Positions 16,118-24,707 of a DNA stretch of 64,000 nucleotides are shown one piece after another (the stretch's first letter is position 1; every line of letters starts with the position of its first letter). The translations under genes and the position numbers were made by a program. Source of the stretch: Belnapia sp. F-4-1 (GTDB lineage: Bacteria > Pseudomonadota > Alphaproteobacteria > Acetobacterales > Acetobacteraceae). The notes below the pieces were generated by a model. It ran no database searches. It was not told the origin of the DNA and was given only the letters and a program-made list of their open reading frames with translations. Location: NCBI RefSeq assembly GCF_000802185.1, contig NZ_KN676113.1, positions 2,605,011 through 2,669,010 of the forward strand, read 5' to 3'.

Positions 16118-16594
16118 ATGATCGCCACGCTCGCCCTTGCCCTGGCAGCCGCCGCGGCGCCGCTCTTCGCCCGCGCCAGCGAGGATATCTGGGGCATCGC
16201 CCCCTGCGAGCTCTGCACTTGGCAGCGCGTGCCCTACTGGGTGGCGGCAGCGCTGGCCCTGGCCGCCGCACTGCTGCCCCGGGCGCGGCGGCCGCTGGCC
16301 CTGCTGGCGATCCTGGCGGTGCTCGCCTCGGGCGCCATCGCCGCCTTCCATGTCGGGGTGGAGCAGGGCTGGTGGCCCTCGCCCCTGGCCGGCTGCCAGA
16401 TGCCGCGCTCCGCCGGCGGGGCAAGCGTCGACGACCTCATGCGCTCGCTGGCCGCGGCCCCGTCCAAGCCCTGCGACGCGCCGACCTACCTGATCCCTGG
16501 CCTGCCGATCTCCATGGCCGGGATGAACCTGCTCTATGCGCTTGGCCTTTCGGCCCTGGCCGCCATCTGGATGCGGAGAGGAGTACGCCGATGA
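16118..16594 (+). CDS. dsbB: DsbB-family disulfide bond formation protein
   Basis: 158 residues, inner-membrane protein with four helices. The quinone-side pair is C-E-L-C in PCELCTWQR (about 26-34), the second periplasmic pair is formed by the Cys in AGCQMP and the Cys in KPCDAP (about 90 and 116). It passes electrons from DsbA-type proteins to ubiquinone. No DsbA partner with a signal peptide is in the window. ATG 16118 precedes the hydrophobic first helix; an in-frame upstream ATG would add a charged stretch. Its stop overlaps coq7 (ATGA). Confidence 0.88.
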   Translation: MIATLALALAAAAAPLFARASEDIWGIAPCELCTWQRVPYWVAAALALAAALLPRARRPLALLAILAVLASGAIAAFHVGVEQGWWPSPLAGCQMPRSAGGASVDDLMRSLAAAPSKPCDAPTYLIPGLPISMAGMNLLYALGLSALAAIWMRRGVRR

Positions 16595-17115
16595 CGATGA
16601 AGACCGACCGGCGGATGGTGGAGGAGACCATCCGCGTGGACCATGCCGGGGAATACGGCGCCAAGCGCATCTACCAGGGCCAACTCGCCGTGCTGCGCGG
16701 CACGAAATGGGAAGGGCTGATCCGCCACATGCAGGAGCAGGAGCAGGTGCATCTCGACACCTTCTCCCGCCTGATCGGCGAGCGCCGGGTGCGTCCGACG
16801 GCGTTGCTGCCGGTCTGGCACGTCGCCGGCTTTGCCCTCGGCGCGGCGACCGCCATGCTCGGCCACCGCGCCGCCATGGCCTGCACCGTTGCGGTGGAGG
16901 AGGCGATCGACGAGCATTACCAGGCGCAGGAGGCGGCGCTCGGCGAGGACGAAGGGCCGCTCCGCGCCCATATCGTGCAGTTCCGGGCCGAGGAGCTGGA
17001 GCACCGCGATATCGGCCTGGAGCACGAGGCGGAGCAGGCTCCCGCCTACCGGCTGCTGAGCGCCGCCATCAAGGCCGGCTGCAAGGTGGCGATCAAGGTG
17101 AGCGAGAAGATCTGA
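16591..17115 (+). CDS. coq7: Demethoxyubiquinone hydroxylase (Coq7)
   Basis: 174 residues of the ferritin-like di-iron family that hydroxylates demethoxyubiquinone, a late step of ubiquinone synthesis. The iron ligands are seen in RVDHAGEYGA (E near 20), MQEQEQVH (E and H, about 47-54), EEAIDEHY (E near 105) and EELEHRDIGLEH (E and H, about 136-147). ATG overlaps the dsbB stop, with GGAGAGGAG upstream. The pairing with dsbB makes sense because DsbB uses ubiquinone. Confidence 0.92.
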   Translation: MTMKTDRRMVEETIRVDHAGEYGAKRIYQGQLAVLRGTKWEGLIRHMQEQEQVHLDTFSRLIGERRVRPTALLPVWHVAGFALGAATAMLGHRAAMACTVAVEEAIDEHYQAQEAALGEDEGPLRAHIVQFRAEELEHRDIGLEHEAEQAPAYRLLSAAIKAGCKVAIKVSEKI

Positions 17116-17582
17116 TGGACACCCTGCCCCTGCCGGAAGCCGATGCCGCCACCACCGAGGCGGTGAAGGACTGGCTGGGGCGCTTCGCCGCCTGCGTGCG
17201 GGAGGTGGACTACGCCTCCGCCTACCCCTTCTGGCACGACAACATCGTCATCTTCGGCACCTATCAGGAGCTGGTGCGCAGCCGCCAGGCCTGGACCGAC
17301 ACCCAGTGGGACAATGTCTGGCCGCGGACCGAGGGCTTTGCCTTCGACCTCGGCAGTACGCTGGTGCTGGCCTCGCCGGACGGGGCGATGGCGGTCGCGG
17401 TCACCCCCTGGGACAGCACCGGCTTCCACCCGGACGGCACGCCCTTCCCGCGGCCCGGCCGGGCGACCATCGTGCTGGCGCGGCAACCGGATGGGCGTTG
17501 GGTCGGCGTCCACAGCCACATGTCGCTCCAGCGCGGCGTGCCGCAGGACAGCCATGGCCGGCGGCCGGTGAAGGCGAGGTAG
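17115..17582 (+). CDS. SnoaL/NTF2-like fold protein
   Basis: 155 residues with the pattern of a cone-shaped NTF2-like fold: an N-terminal helix ending in DYASAYPFWHDN, strands with VIFGTY, and a C-terminal GRWVGVHSHMSL strand. The last part (HSHMS, about 135-139) is where nuclear transport factor 2-like proteins of unknown function often have polar residues. Starts with a one-base overlap after coq7 (TGATG). Function not known; could be a small-molecule binder or isomerase. Confidence 0.7.
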   Translation: MDTLPLPEADAATTEAVKDWLGRFAACVREVDYASAYPFWHDNIVIFGTYQELVRSRQAWTDTQWDNVWPRTEGFAFDLGSTLVLASPDGAMAVAVTPWDSTGFHPDGTPFPRPGRATIVLARQPDGRWVGVHSHMSLQRGVPQDSHGRRPVKAR

Positions 17583-17644
17583 GCCGCCGCCTGGACCTCC
17601 GGGCGCTTCGGCGCGAGCATGGCAGGACGTCCCGGAGAGCCGTC

Positions 17645-18223
17645 TTGCCCGAAGCCCCGCCGCCCGCCACCGTCATCCCCGGCCCCGCCGAGCTCTTCGC
17701 CGGCTATCTGAAGATCGGCCTGTTCGGCTTCGGCGGGGTGGCGGCCTGGGCGCGCCGCGTCATCGTCGAGGAGCGGCACTGGCTCACCGAGCGCGAGTAC
17801 GCCGAGGTGCTGGGCCTCGGCCAGGTGCTGCCCGGCCCCAATGTCGGCAATGCGGCGGTGATGATCGGGCGGCGCTTCCATGGCCTTTCCGGCGCGCTGC
17901 TGGCGACGGCGGGCCTTTATTGCGCGCCCTTCGTCATCCTGGTGCTGCTTTGCCTGTTCTACGACCGCTACGGCCAGCTGCCGGCGGTCGCGCCGGTGAT
18001 GGCAGGCATCGCGGCCGGGGCGGCGGGGATGGTGATCGGCACCGCCTTCAAGATGGCCGGCAAGCTGAAGCTGCGGGCGGAGGCCGTCGCCATCCTGCTG
18101 CTGGCGACCCTCGGCGCCGCCTGGCTCGGCCTGCCGCTGCCGGTGATCGTGCTGGTGCTCGGGCCCATCTCCATCGCCTTCTCGCTCTGGCGGGCGGGGC
18201 TGATCGGGGGGACGGCGCGGTGA
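17645..18223 (+). CDS. chrA1: Chromate transporter, N-terminal half protein
   Basis: 192 residues from a TTG at 17645 with GGAG about 8 bases upstream; no ATG or GTG fits. The family hallmarks FGFGGVAAWARR (about 25-36) and GQVLPGPNVGN (about 60-70) are present, followed by membrane helices. This is one half of the CHR-family fold made as two short proteins. Function as chromate exporter is a family inference; many short CHR pairs have unknown anions. Stop overlaps the second half gene (GTGA). Confidence 0.85.
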   Translation: MPEAPPPATVIPGPAELFAGYLKIGLFGFGGVAAWARRVIVEERHWLTEREYAEVLGLGQVLPGPNVGNAAVMIGRRFHGLSGALLATAGLYCAPFVILVLLCLFYDRYGQLPAVAPVMAGIAAGAAGMVIGTAFKMAGKLKLRAEAVAILLLATLGAAWLGLPLPVIVLVLGPISIAFSLWRAGLIGGTAR

Positions 18224-18738
18224 TCCTCCAGATCCTCCTCACCTTCTCGATCCTCTCCCTGGTGGCGATCGGCGGCGCCAATGCCGTGCTGCCCGAGATG
18301 CATCGCCAACTCGTCGAGCTGCATGGCTGGCTGGACGACGCGACCTTCTCCCAGCTCTACGCCCTGGCCCAGGCCGCGCCGGGGCCGAACATCCTCGTCG
18401 CCAGCGTGATGGGCTGGCGCATCGCCGGCGCCGGCGGCATGGCGGCGGCGACCTTCGGCATGCTGGTGCCGGCGGCCATCCTCGCCTGGTACGTGGCCGG
18501 GCTGATGCACCGGCTGCGCGGCGCCGCCTGGCTGAAGCCGGCCCAGGGCGGGCTGGTGCCGGTGGCGATCGGGCTGATCCTCGCCGCCGGCATCACCATG
18601 GCGGAGGCCTCGCACAGCCATGGGGTGATGCCGCTCATCGTCGTCGCCATCTCCACCCTCTTCGTCTGGCGGACCAATTACAGCCCGCTCTGGGTGCTGG
18701 CAGGCGGCGGGGTGCTGGGGGCTGTCTTCCTTAGCTGA
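18220..18738 (+). CDS. chrA2: Chromate transporter, C-terminal half protein
   Basis: 172 residues from a GTG that overlaps the first half gene by four bases. It repeats the domain pattern: AIGGANAVLPEM near residue 15-26 and AQAAPGPNILVA near 49-60, with five or six membrane helices. Together with the upstream gene it would form the full transporter in the inner membrane. The two proteins are paralogous halves, typical of short-chain CHR pairs. Confidence 0.85.
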   Translation: MILQILLTFSILSLVAIGGANAVLPEMHRQLVELHGWLDDATFSQLYALAQAAPGPNILVASVMGWRIAGAGGMAAATFGMLVPAAILAWYVAGLMHRLRGAAWLKPAQGGLVPVAIGLILAAGITMAEASHSHGVMPLIVVAISTLFVWRTNYSPLWVLAGGGVLGAVFLS

Positions 18739-18771
18739 ACGACTTGCGGAATGCTTCATCAGGAGGAAACG

Positions 18772-20418
18772 ATGTCCGACACGACGCTCACTGAGGCAGG
18801 CCCGGCACCAGCGACCTCCGCCGGCTTCGACTACGACGCCATCGTCATCGGCGCCGGCATGTCGGGCATGTACCAGCTCATCCGCCTGCGCCGGCTCGGC
18901 CTGCGAGCGAAGGTCTTCGAGGCCGGGACGGGCGTCGGCGGCACCTGGTACTGGAACCGCTATCCCGGCGCCCGCTTCGATTCCGAGAGCTACTCCTACG
19001 GCTATTCCTTCGACGAGGAATTGCTACAGGAGTGGAACTGGTCGGAGCATTTCGCCCCGCAACCGGAGACGCTGCGCTACCTGAACCGCGTCGCCGACAA
19101 ATACGACCTGCGCCGCGACATTCAGTTCGAGGCCCGCGTCGCCAGCGCATTCTACGACGATGCGGCGCGCGGCTGGACCATCACGCTGGAGGACGGCAGC
19201 CGGCACCGCTCGCGCTTCCTCATCACCGCCATCGGCGTGCTCTCGACGCCGACCCTGCCGCGGATCGAGGGCATCGACAGCTTCCAGGGCCAGTCCTGGC
19301 ACACGGCGCGCTGGCCGAAGGAGCCGGTTGATTTCGCTGGCAAGCGGGTGGCGGTGATCGGCACGGGCGCGACGGGCGTGCAGACCATCCAGGAGGTGGC
19401 AAAGACCGCGGCGCAGCTCACCATCTTCCAGCGGACGCCCAACTGGTGCGCGCCGCTGCACAACCGGCCGATCACCGAGGAGGAGCAGCGGCGCATCAAG
19501 GAGAGCTACCCGGAGATCTTCCGCCGCTGCCAGGAGACCTTCTCCTGCTTCCTCCACACCGCCGACCCGCGCGGCACCTTCGAGGTCACGCCCGAGGAAC
19601 GCGAGGCCTTCTACGAGGAGCTCTACGCCTCGCCCGGCTTCGGCATCTGGGTCGGCAATTTCCGCGACATGCTGACCGACCCGGCGGCCAACCGCGAGAT
19701 CTCGGACTTCGTGGCGCGCAAGATCCGCCAGCGGGTGAAGGACCCGAAGGTGGCGGAAATGCTGATCCCGAAGAACCACGGCTTCGGCACCCGCCGCCTG
19801 CCGCTGGAGACGCAGTACTACGAGGTCTACAACCAGGACAACGTCACCCTGGTCGACAGCACGGCGACGCCCATCGAGCGGGTCACGCCGACGGGCATCA
19901 GGACCAGCGCGGCGGAGTACGAGTTCGACATCATCGTCTACGCCACCGGCTTCGATGCACTCACCGGCGCCTTTGACCGCATCGACATCCGCGGCCAGGA
20001 CGGGCGCCGGCTGAAGGAGGCCTGGGCCGGCGGGGCGCGGACCTTCATGGGCATGATGGTGGAAAGCTTCCCCAACATGCTGATGCTGCTCGGCCCGCAT
20101 ACCGCGCTCGGCAACATCCCGCGCAGCATCGAGTACAATGTCGAGTGGGTCAGCGCCCTGCTGCGCCACATGCAGGAGCACGGGCTGACCCGGGCCGAGG
20201 CCCGGCCGGAAGCGGCGCAGGCCTGGACCGACCACGTGATATCCTGTGCCGAGGGGCTGCTCACCTTCCAGGTCGATTCCTGGATGACGGGCGTCAACCG
20301 CAACGTCGAGGGCAAGCAGACCCGCACCATCGCCCGCTATGCCGGCAGCGCCCCGGCCTACCGCGCCTGGTGCGACGAGGTGGCCGCCGGCGGATACCGG
20401 GAGCTGGTGCTGGACTGA
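18772..20418 (+). CDS. Baeyer-Villiger flavin monooxygenase
   Basis: 548 residues. Two Rossmann motifs, GAGMSGMY near residue 24-31 (FAD) and GTGATGVQ near 198 (NADPH), flank the family fingerprint F-Q-G-Q-S-W-H-T-A-R-W-P at about 176-187, which defines type I Baeyer-Villiger monooxygenases. The VGGTWYWNRYPGARFDSES stretch resembles cyclohexanone/phenylacetone monooxygenases. It inserts oxygen next to a ketone, giving an ester or lactone, using NADPH and O2. ATG 18772 with AGGAGG 6 bases before it. No esterase or alcohol dehydrogenase adjoins it, so the substrate is unknown. Confidence 0.88.
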   Translation: MSDTTLTEAGPAPATSAGFDYDAIVIGAGMSGMYQLIRLRRLGLRAKVFEAGTGVGGTWYWNRYPGARFDSESYSYGYSFDEELLQEWNWSEHFAPQPETLRYLNRVADKYDLRRDIQFEARVASAFYDDAARGWTITLEDGSRHRSRFLITAIGVLSTPTLPRIEGIDSFQGQSWHTARWPKEPVDFAGKRVAVIGTGATGVQTIQEVAKTAAQLTIFQRTPNWCAPLHNRPITEEEQRRIKESYPEIFRRCQETFSCFLHTADPRGTFEVTPEEREAFYEELYASPGFGIWVGNFRDMLTDPAANREISDFVARKIRQRVKDPKVAEMLIPKNHGFGTRRLPLETQYYEVYNQDNVTLVDSTATPIERVTPTGIRTSAAEYEFDIIVYATGFDALTGAFDRIDIRGQDGRRLKEAWAGGARTFMGMMVESFPNMLMLLGPHTALGNIPRSIEYNVEWVSALLRHMQEHGLTRAEARPEAAQAWTDHVISCAEGLLTFQVDSWMTGVNRNVEGKQTRTIARYAGSAPAYRAWCDEVAAGGYRELVLD

Positions 20419-20422
20419 CGGG

Positions 20423-22480
20423 CTAGAAGCTCATCCGCGCGCCCAGGTAGAGGCTCCGCCCTTCGCCCGGATAGAAGACGGCGGTGTTCGTTCCCGCGGC
20501 GCTGGCGTTCTGGAGGGTGCCGAGGTCGCTGACATAGCGCTTGTTGGTGAGGTTCCGCGCGTCGAGGAAGAGCGAAAGGTTGGGCGCGACCCGCAGCCCC
20601 GCCTCGAGCCCGATCCGGAAGTATTGGTTCGCCCGCAGCGTGTTGGCATAGTCCGCCCAGGCACCCTGCGGCACCCAGTCGAGCACCGGGGAAACGAAGC
20701 CGCGCTCCTCCGGCGCCGCGTAGGTCAATGTCGTCCGCAGCACATGCGGCGGCAGGCCGGCGATGCGGTTGTCGCCATATTGCCGGTCGCCGCGGAAGCG
20801 GAAGTCGTTCCAGGTCCAGACCTGGCGCAGCGTCACCCGGTCGCCCGTCATCGCCACGCCGCGGGCGAGGTTCGCATAGGCGGCGAATTCGACGCCCTGG
20901 TTCACCGTGTTGCCGGCATTGAAGGTGCTCGTCGGGATGCTCGGATCGACGGTGAATTGCAGCAGCTGGCCGCGGATGTTGGAGCGGAACAGCGTCAGGT
21001 CCCAGCCATAGCCCTTGTAGCGGCCGCGGGTGCCAAGCTCCACCGTCCAGGCGCGCTGTGCCTGCAGCGGCACCCAGAAGGGCCGGTTGTTCACCGTCTG
21101 AAGCTGGTCGGAGAAGTCCGGCACGTCCTGGCTGCGTGTGAGGTTGGCGAAGACCTGCACTGCCGGCCGCGGCTGCCAGAGCACCCCGATCCTCGGGTTC
21201 AGCCCCTCATAGACGCGGCCGAAGCGCTGGCCGGTCAGCCGGTTCTCGTAGTCCCGCTCGTTGCGCAGTATCTTGGCGCCGGTGACGAGGGCAACGGTTG
21301 GCAGCACCCAGAGGCGGTTCTCGGCGAAGGCCTCGTAGTTCTGCGCCCGCTGCACGCCGTTCGCCGTCAGCGTCCCGCGCGAGCCGCGGATGTTGACGTA
21401 TTGCAGCGCATCGTTGGTGCCGGCGAAGTAGCGCCCGCCGAGCACCAGCTCGCCCCGCAGCCCGGCCAGCTCGTAGCGCTGCGTCCAGCGCGGAGCGATG
21501 CCCCAGGTCAGCCCGTCCTGGTCGATCACCTGGAAGATCGGGTGGTAGAGCTGCTTGTGGGTGATCCAGCTGTCGACATCCACCTGCCCGGCATCGAGGC
21601 GGATGCTGGTGCGGTTGGCGAAGCGCTCGGCCCAGACATTGCGCGCCTGGTTGCCGCTGATGGCCGCGGGGCTGGCGACCTGCGGCCGGTTCAGCGCATC
21701 GGCAAGGGTGAGGGAGCCGGGCAGCTGCTGCCGGACGATATAGGCGCCGGCGTAGAAGCGCGTCTCCACCCGGTCATTGATGCGGTAGCCGAGATTGGCG
21801 TTGAACTGCTCGTACTGGCTGCGGCTGTGCTGCCGCCACCCGTCGGAATGGGCGATGCTGCCCGCCGCCAGCGCGTCCCAGTCGCCGAAGACCGCCGAGG
21901 TTTGGCCGGAGAGCCGCCAGGTGCCGTAGGTCCCGCCCTCGACGCGCAGGCTGTTCGCCTCCACCGCCGTGCGCGCGGTGGGCGTGACGAAATTGATCGC
22001 GCCGCCGAGGGTCGAGCTGCCGAAGGCCAGCGCGTTGCCGCCGGGATAGACCGCCGCCGAGCGCACCGCGCTCGGGTCGATCTGGTAGAAGTCGCCGCTG
22101 CCATCGGCGAAGTTGACCGGCACGCCGTCCTGCAGCACCTCGACGCCGCGCAGGTGGAATCCCCGCGCGATGCCGGAGCCGCGGATGGAGAGCCGCAGCT
22201 CCTGCCCGTAGCGGCTTTGGACGAGGACGCCGGGCGTATCCGCCAGCATGTCGCGCAGGGTGAAGGCATAGCGGTTGGCGAAGTCCTTTCCGTCCACGAA
22301 GCGCACGGCGGCAGGCGTCTGCTCCAGCGCCTCCCGCTGCTCGGCGACGGAGGGGGCAGTGAGGGAGCCCGGCGCCTGGCCGGTGACGACGAGGTCGGGG
22401 AGGGTGGTCTGGCCGAAGGCCGGGCCGGCGATGCCGGCAAGCAGCAAGGCGCGCCGCGTGGCGCGCGAAAGCGGATGCAT
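20423..22480 (-). CDS. TonB-dependent outer-membrane receptor
   Basis: 685 residues. Signal peptide at about 1-23 (ending AFG), a TonB box-like LPDLVVTG right after it, a plug domain with RGSGIARGFHLRGVEVLQDG at about 99-118 and YPGGNALAFGSSTLGGAINFVTP (in two parts) around 140-165, then a beta-barrel ending with the aromatic-terminated strand LYLGARMSF. The ligand could be a siderophore, copper complex or other metal chelate. It follows the DUF2946 gene on the same strand by 42 bases. Confidence 0.9.
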   Translation of the reverse strand: MHPLSRATRRALLLAGIAGPAFGQTTLPDLVVTGQAPGSLTAPSVAEQREALEQTPAAVRFVDGKDFANRYAFTLRDMLADTPGVLVQSRYGQELRLSIRGSGIARGFHLRGVEVLQDGVPVNFADGSGDFYQIDPSAVRSAAVYPGGNALAFGSSTLGGAINFVTPTARTAVEANSLRVEGGTYGTWRLSGQTSAVFGDWDALAAGSIAHSDGWRQHSRSQYEQFNANLGYRINDRVETRFYAGAYIVRQQLPGSLTLADALNRPQVASPAAISGNQARNVWAERFANRTSIRLDAGQVDVDSWITHKQLYHPIFQVIDQDGLTWGIAPRWTQRYELAGLRGELVLGGRYFAGTNDALQYVNIRGSRGTLTANGVQRAQNYEAFAENRLWVLPTVALVTGAKILRNERDYENRLTGQRFGRVYEGLNPRIGVLWQPRPAVQVFANLTRSQDVPDFSDQLQTVNNRPFWVPLQAQRAWTVELGTRGRYKGYGWDLTLFRSNIRGQLLQFTVDPSIPTSTFNAGNTVNQGVEFAAYANLARGVAMTGDRVTLRQVWTWNDFRFRGDRQYGDNRIAGLPPHVLRTTLTYAAPEERGFVSPVLDWVPQGAWADYANTLRANQYFRIGLEAGLRVAPNLSLFLDARNLTNKRYVSDLGTLQNASAAGTNTAVFYPGEGRSLYLGARMSF

Positions 22481-22522
22481 GATGGGAGACTCCTGACGAA
22501 AGCGACGGCGGGCGTGCTGGCG

Positions 22523-22900
22523 TCAGGCGGCGGGCGGGGCTCTCGGCTGCTGCGGCGGGGCGCGGGCCGGGGTGGGCGGCATGCCCTCCCGGTTGGCATA
22601 GGGCGCCGGCGCATAGGCGATGCGCAGCGCCGGCAACTGCGGCCCGGGCGAGGCCGGGGCCACGCCGCCGGGGCAGACCGGGCAGCTGTCATGCATCGCC
22701 TGGGGCGGATCGGCCGGCTGCCCGTCGGCATCGAGGTGCAGGACGCGGATGCCCTCCGCGGTGCAGATCTCGATCCCCCCGGCTGCCCCGAGCGCCGCCA
22801 GGCAATGCGCGAAGGCCTGGCCCCACTGCAGCATCAGCAGCAGGGCCAGCATCGCCGTCAGCAGGGGCGGGCGCCGGGCCATGCCGCCGCTATGCCGCAT
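22523..22900 (-). CDS. DUF2946-like secreted small protein with CPxC motif
   Basis: 125 residues. N-terminal hydrophobic segment (ARRPPLLTAMLALLLMLQW) followed by QAFAHC, a mid region with QAMHDSCPVCPG (about residues 79-90) and a long Ala/Pro-rich tail. This CPxC arrangement and its position before a TonB receptor match DUF2946 proteins, often linked to copper uptake genes. The start may be ATG 22900 or ATG 22882; the second begins right before the signal helix. Role in metal binding is inferred from the His/Cys motif. Confidence 0.65.
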   Translation of the reverse strand: MRHSGGMARRPPLLTAMLALLLMLQWGQAFAHCLAALGAAGGIEICTAEGIRVLHLDADGQPADPPQAMHDSCPVCPGGVAPASPGPQLPALRIAYAPAPYANREGMPPTPARAPPQQPRAPPAA

Positions 22901-22926
22901 CGGCCGCGGCCTGTCACCCCGGCGGT

Positions 22927-24102
22927 TCAGGCAAAGGGCATGCCGACATAGGTCTCGGCCAGCGCCGTCGCCGCGGCGTGGGAGCCGGTGACGAGCTCCA
23001 GCTCCGCCAGCTGCCGCCGCTCGTCGAATTCGCTGGCGCCCTCGAAGCGGTGCAGCATGGAGGTCATCCACCAGGAGAAATGCTGCGCCCGCCAGACCCG
23101 CCGCAGCGCCGTTGCGGTATAGGCCTCCAGCTTCGCCATGCCCTCGCCGGCGAAGTGGGCGCCGAGCGCGCGGTCGAGGTGCCAGACATCGCTGGCGGCG
23201 AGGTTGAGCCCCTTCGCGCCCGTGGGCGGCACCGCATGCGCCGCGTCGCCGGCGAGGAAGAGCCGGCCATATTGCATCGGCTCGCAGACGAAGCTGCGCA
23301 TCGGCACGATGTTCTTCTGGAAGATGCGGCCCTCCTTCAGCCGGAAGCCATCCTCCCCCGCCACACGCGCCTGCAGCTCCGCCCAGATCCGGTCCTCCGA
23401 CCAGTTCTCGACGCTGTCGTTCGGGTCGCACTGGAAGTACATGCGCTGCACCTCCGGCGTGCGGCTGCTGATGAGGGCGAAGCCGCGCTCGTGCCGCGCA
23501 TAGACCAGCTCCTCGGAGGAGGGCGGCGCCTCGCAGAGGATGCCGAACCAGCCGAAGGGATAGATTCGGAGATAGTCGCGCCGCCGGTCCGCGGGGATGG
23601 CCGGCCGGCAGGCGCCATAGGAGCCGTCCGCCCCCACCACCATGTCGCACTGCAACTCGCGCGCCTGCCCTTCGGCATCGGTGAAGCGCAGCACCGGCCG
23701 GTCGGTCGTGACATCGGCCACCTCCGTGACCTTGGCGCTGAACAGGATCTTGCCGCCCTGGGCGAGGCGGGCGGCGATCAGGTCCTTCAGCACCTCGTGC
23801 TGCGGGTAGAGCGTGGCGACGCGGCCGGTGAGCCCCTCGAAGTCGATCCGGTGATTCTGCCCGCCGAAGCGCAGGATGGTGCCGTGATGCACCACGCCCT
23901 CCCGCCGCAGCCGGTCGGCGACGCCGAGCTCCGCCATCAGGTCCACGGTCGACTGCTCGAGGATGCCGGCGCGGATCGTCGCCTCGATCGCTGCCCGGTC
24001 GCGCGACTCGATGATGACCGAGGCGATGCCCTGCCGCTCCAGCATGAGCGCGAGCAGCAGCCCTGCGGGCCCGGCGCCGACGATCCCCACCTGTGTGCGC
24101 AT
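22927..24102 (-). CDS. pobA: 4-hydroxybenzoate 3-monooxygenase
   Basis: 391 residues, nearly the length of the Pseudomonas enzyme. FAD motif GAGPAG at 9-14, R-A-G-I-L-E-Q at about 44-50 (the substrate/FAD arginine region), and GDAAHAVPPTGAKGLN at about 285-300, the second flavin site. It hydroxylates 4-hydroxybenzoate to protocatechuate with NADPH. I chose the second of two adjacent ATGs (24102) because homologs start M-x-T-Q-V; GGAGGAGG lies just upstream. Divergent MarR gene at 24162 probably controls it. No protocatechuate dioxygenase genes are in the window. Confidence 0.92.
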   Translation of the reverse strand: MRTQVGIVGAGPAGLLLALMLERQGIASVIIESRDRAAIEATIRAGILEQSTVDLMAELGVADRLRREGVVHHGTILRFGGQNHRIDFEGLTGRVATLYPQHEVLKDLIAARLAQGGKILFSAKVTEVADVTTDRPVLRFTDAEGQARELQCDMVVGADGSYGACRPAIPADRRRDYLRIYPFGWFGILCEAPPSSEELVYARHERGFALISSRTPEVQRMYFQCDPNDSVENWSEDRIWAELQARVAGEDGFRLKEGRIFQKNIVPMRSFVCEPMQYGRLFLAGDAAHAVPPTGAKGLNLAASDVWHLDRALGAHFAGEGMAKLEAYTATALRRVWRAQHFSWWMTSMLHRFEGASEFDERRQLAELELVTGSHAAATALAETYVGMPFA

Positions 24103-24161
24103 CATGCCTCCTCCAACCCGCCGGGCTTCCGGCGGCGGGGCGTCCACGATAGACCGGAATC

Positions 24162-24632
24162 ATGCCGAAGCCCGCCCCCGAGCCCGAGGTCGCCCCGCCT
24201 CGGGAGAATGCAATCGCCTCGCCCCTGGCGGAAAGCCCGGCCTTCCTCGTCCGCCTCGCCCAGCTCCGGGCCTTCGACGAATTCCACCGCAATTTCGCCG
24301 AGCTCGGGGTGACGCCGGCGGGCTTCTCGGTCTTCGCGCTGATCGTCGCCAATCCCGGCATCCGCCCGGGCGCCATCGCCGAGGAACTGCGGGTGAAGCC
24401 CTCCAATGTCGCGGTGCTGGTGAACGGGCTGGTGGCGGCCGGGCTGGTGCGGCGCGAGGCCGACCAGGCGGAGCTGCGGGCCAGCCTGCTGCATCCGACC
24501 GCGGCTGGCAGCCGCGCCTGGCGCGAGATGGACCGCACTCATCGGGAGACGGATGCGCAATTCGCCGCCGGCCTCACCCCGGCCGAGCGCAGCCAATTCG
24601 TGACGCTGCTGCGGAAGCTCCTGCATCGCTGA
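24162..24632 (+). CDS. MarR-family transcriptional regulator
   Basis: 156 residues. Central winged helix-turn-helix: GIRPGAIAEELRVKPSNVAVLVN (positions about 66-88) with the wing in LVRREADQAELRASLLHPT. Dimerisation helices are at both ends. Divergent from pobA (59-base gap) and upstream of the enoyl-CoA hydratase/dehydrogenase pair whose promoter carries an AT-rich palindrome, so it likely represses one or both and responds to an aromatic or acyl-CoA ligand. MarR regulators of aromatic acid catabolism are well known; the ligand here is not. Confidence 0.85.
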   Translation: MPKPAPEPEVAPPRENAIASPLAESPAFLVRLAQLRAFDEFHRNFAELGVTPAGFSVFALIVANPGIRPGAIAEELRVKPSNVAVLVNGLVAAGLVRREADQAELRASLLHPTAAGSRAWREMDRTHRETDAQFAAGLTPAERSQFVTLLRKLLHR

Positions 24633-24653
24633 GACGCTTTCCCCTCTTGAGGG

Positions 24654-24676
24654 GATTATTATGCAGCTTAATAATC
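24654..24676. promoter_or_regulatory. Candidate MarR operator
   Basis: GATTATTA (24654-24661) and TAATAATC (24669-24676) form a perfect 8-base inverted repeat around 7 bases, 31 bases before the enoyl-CoA hydratase start and 21 bases after the MarR stop. It is strikingly AT-rich in this genome and has the size of MarR dimer sites. Confidence 0.55.
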
Positions 24677-24707
24677 ACTGCAAGCCCGCGGCGGGAGGCG
24701 GGGCCGC

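Noticed and set aside
20339-22951. An 870-codon plus-strand frame antisense to the TonB receptor
   Set aside because: No family motif, and the receptor on the minus strand has signal peptide, plug and barrel.
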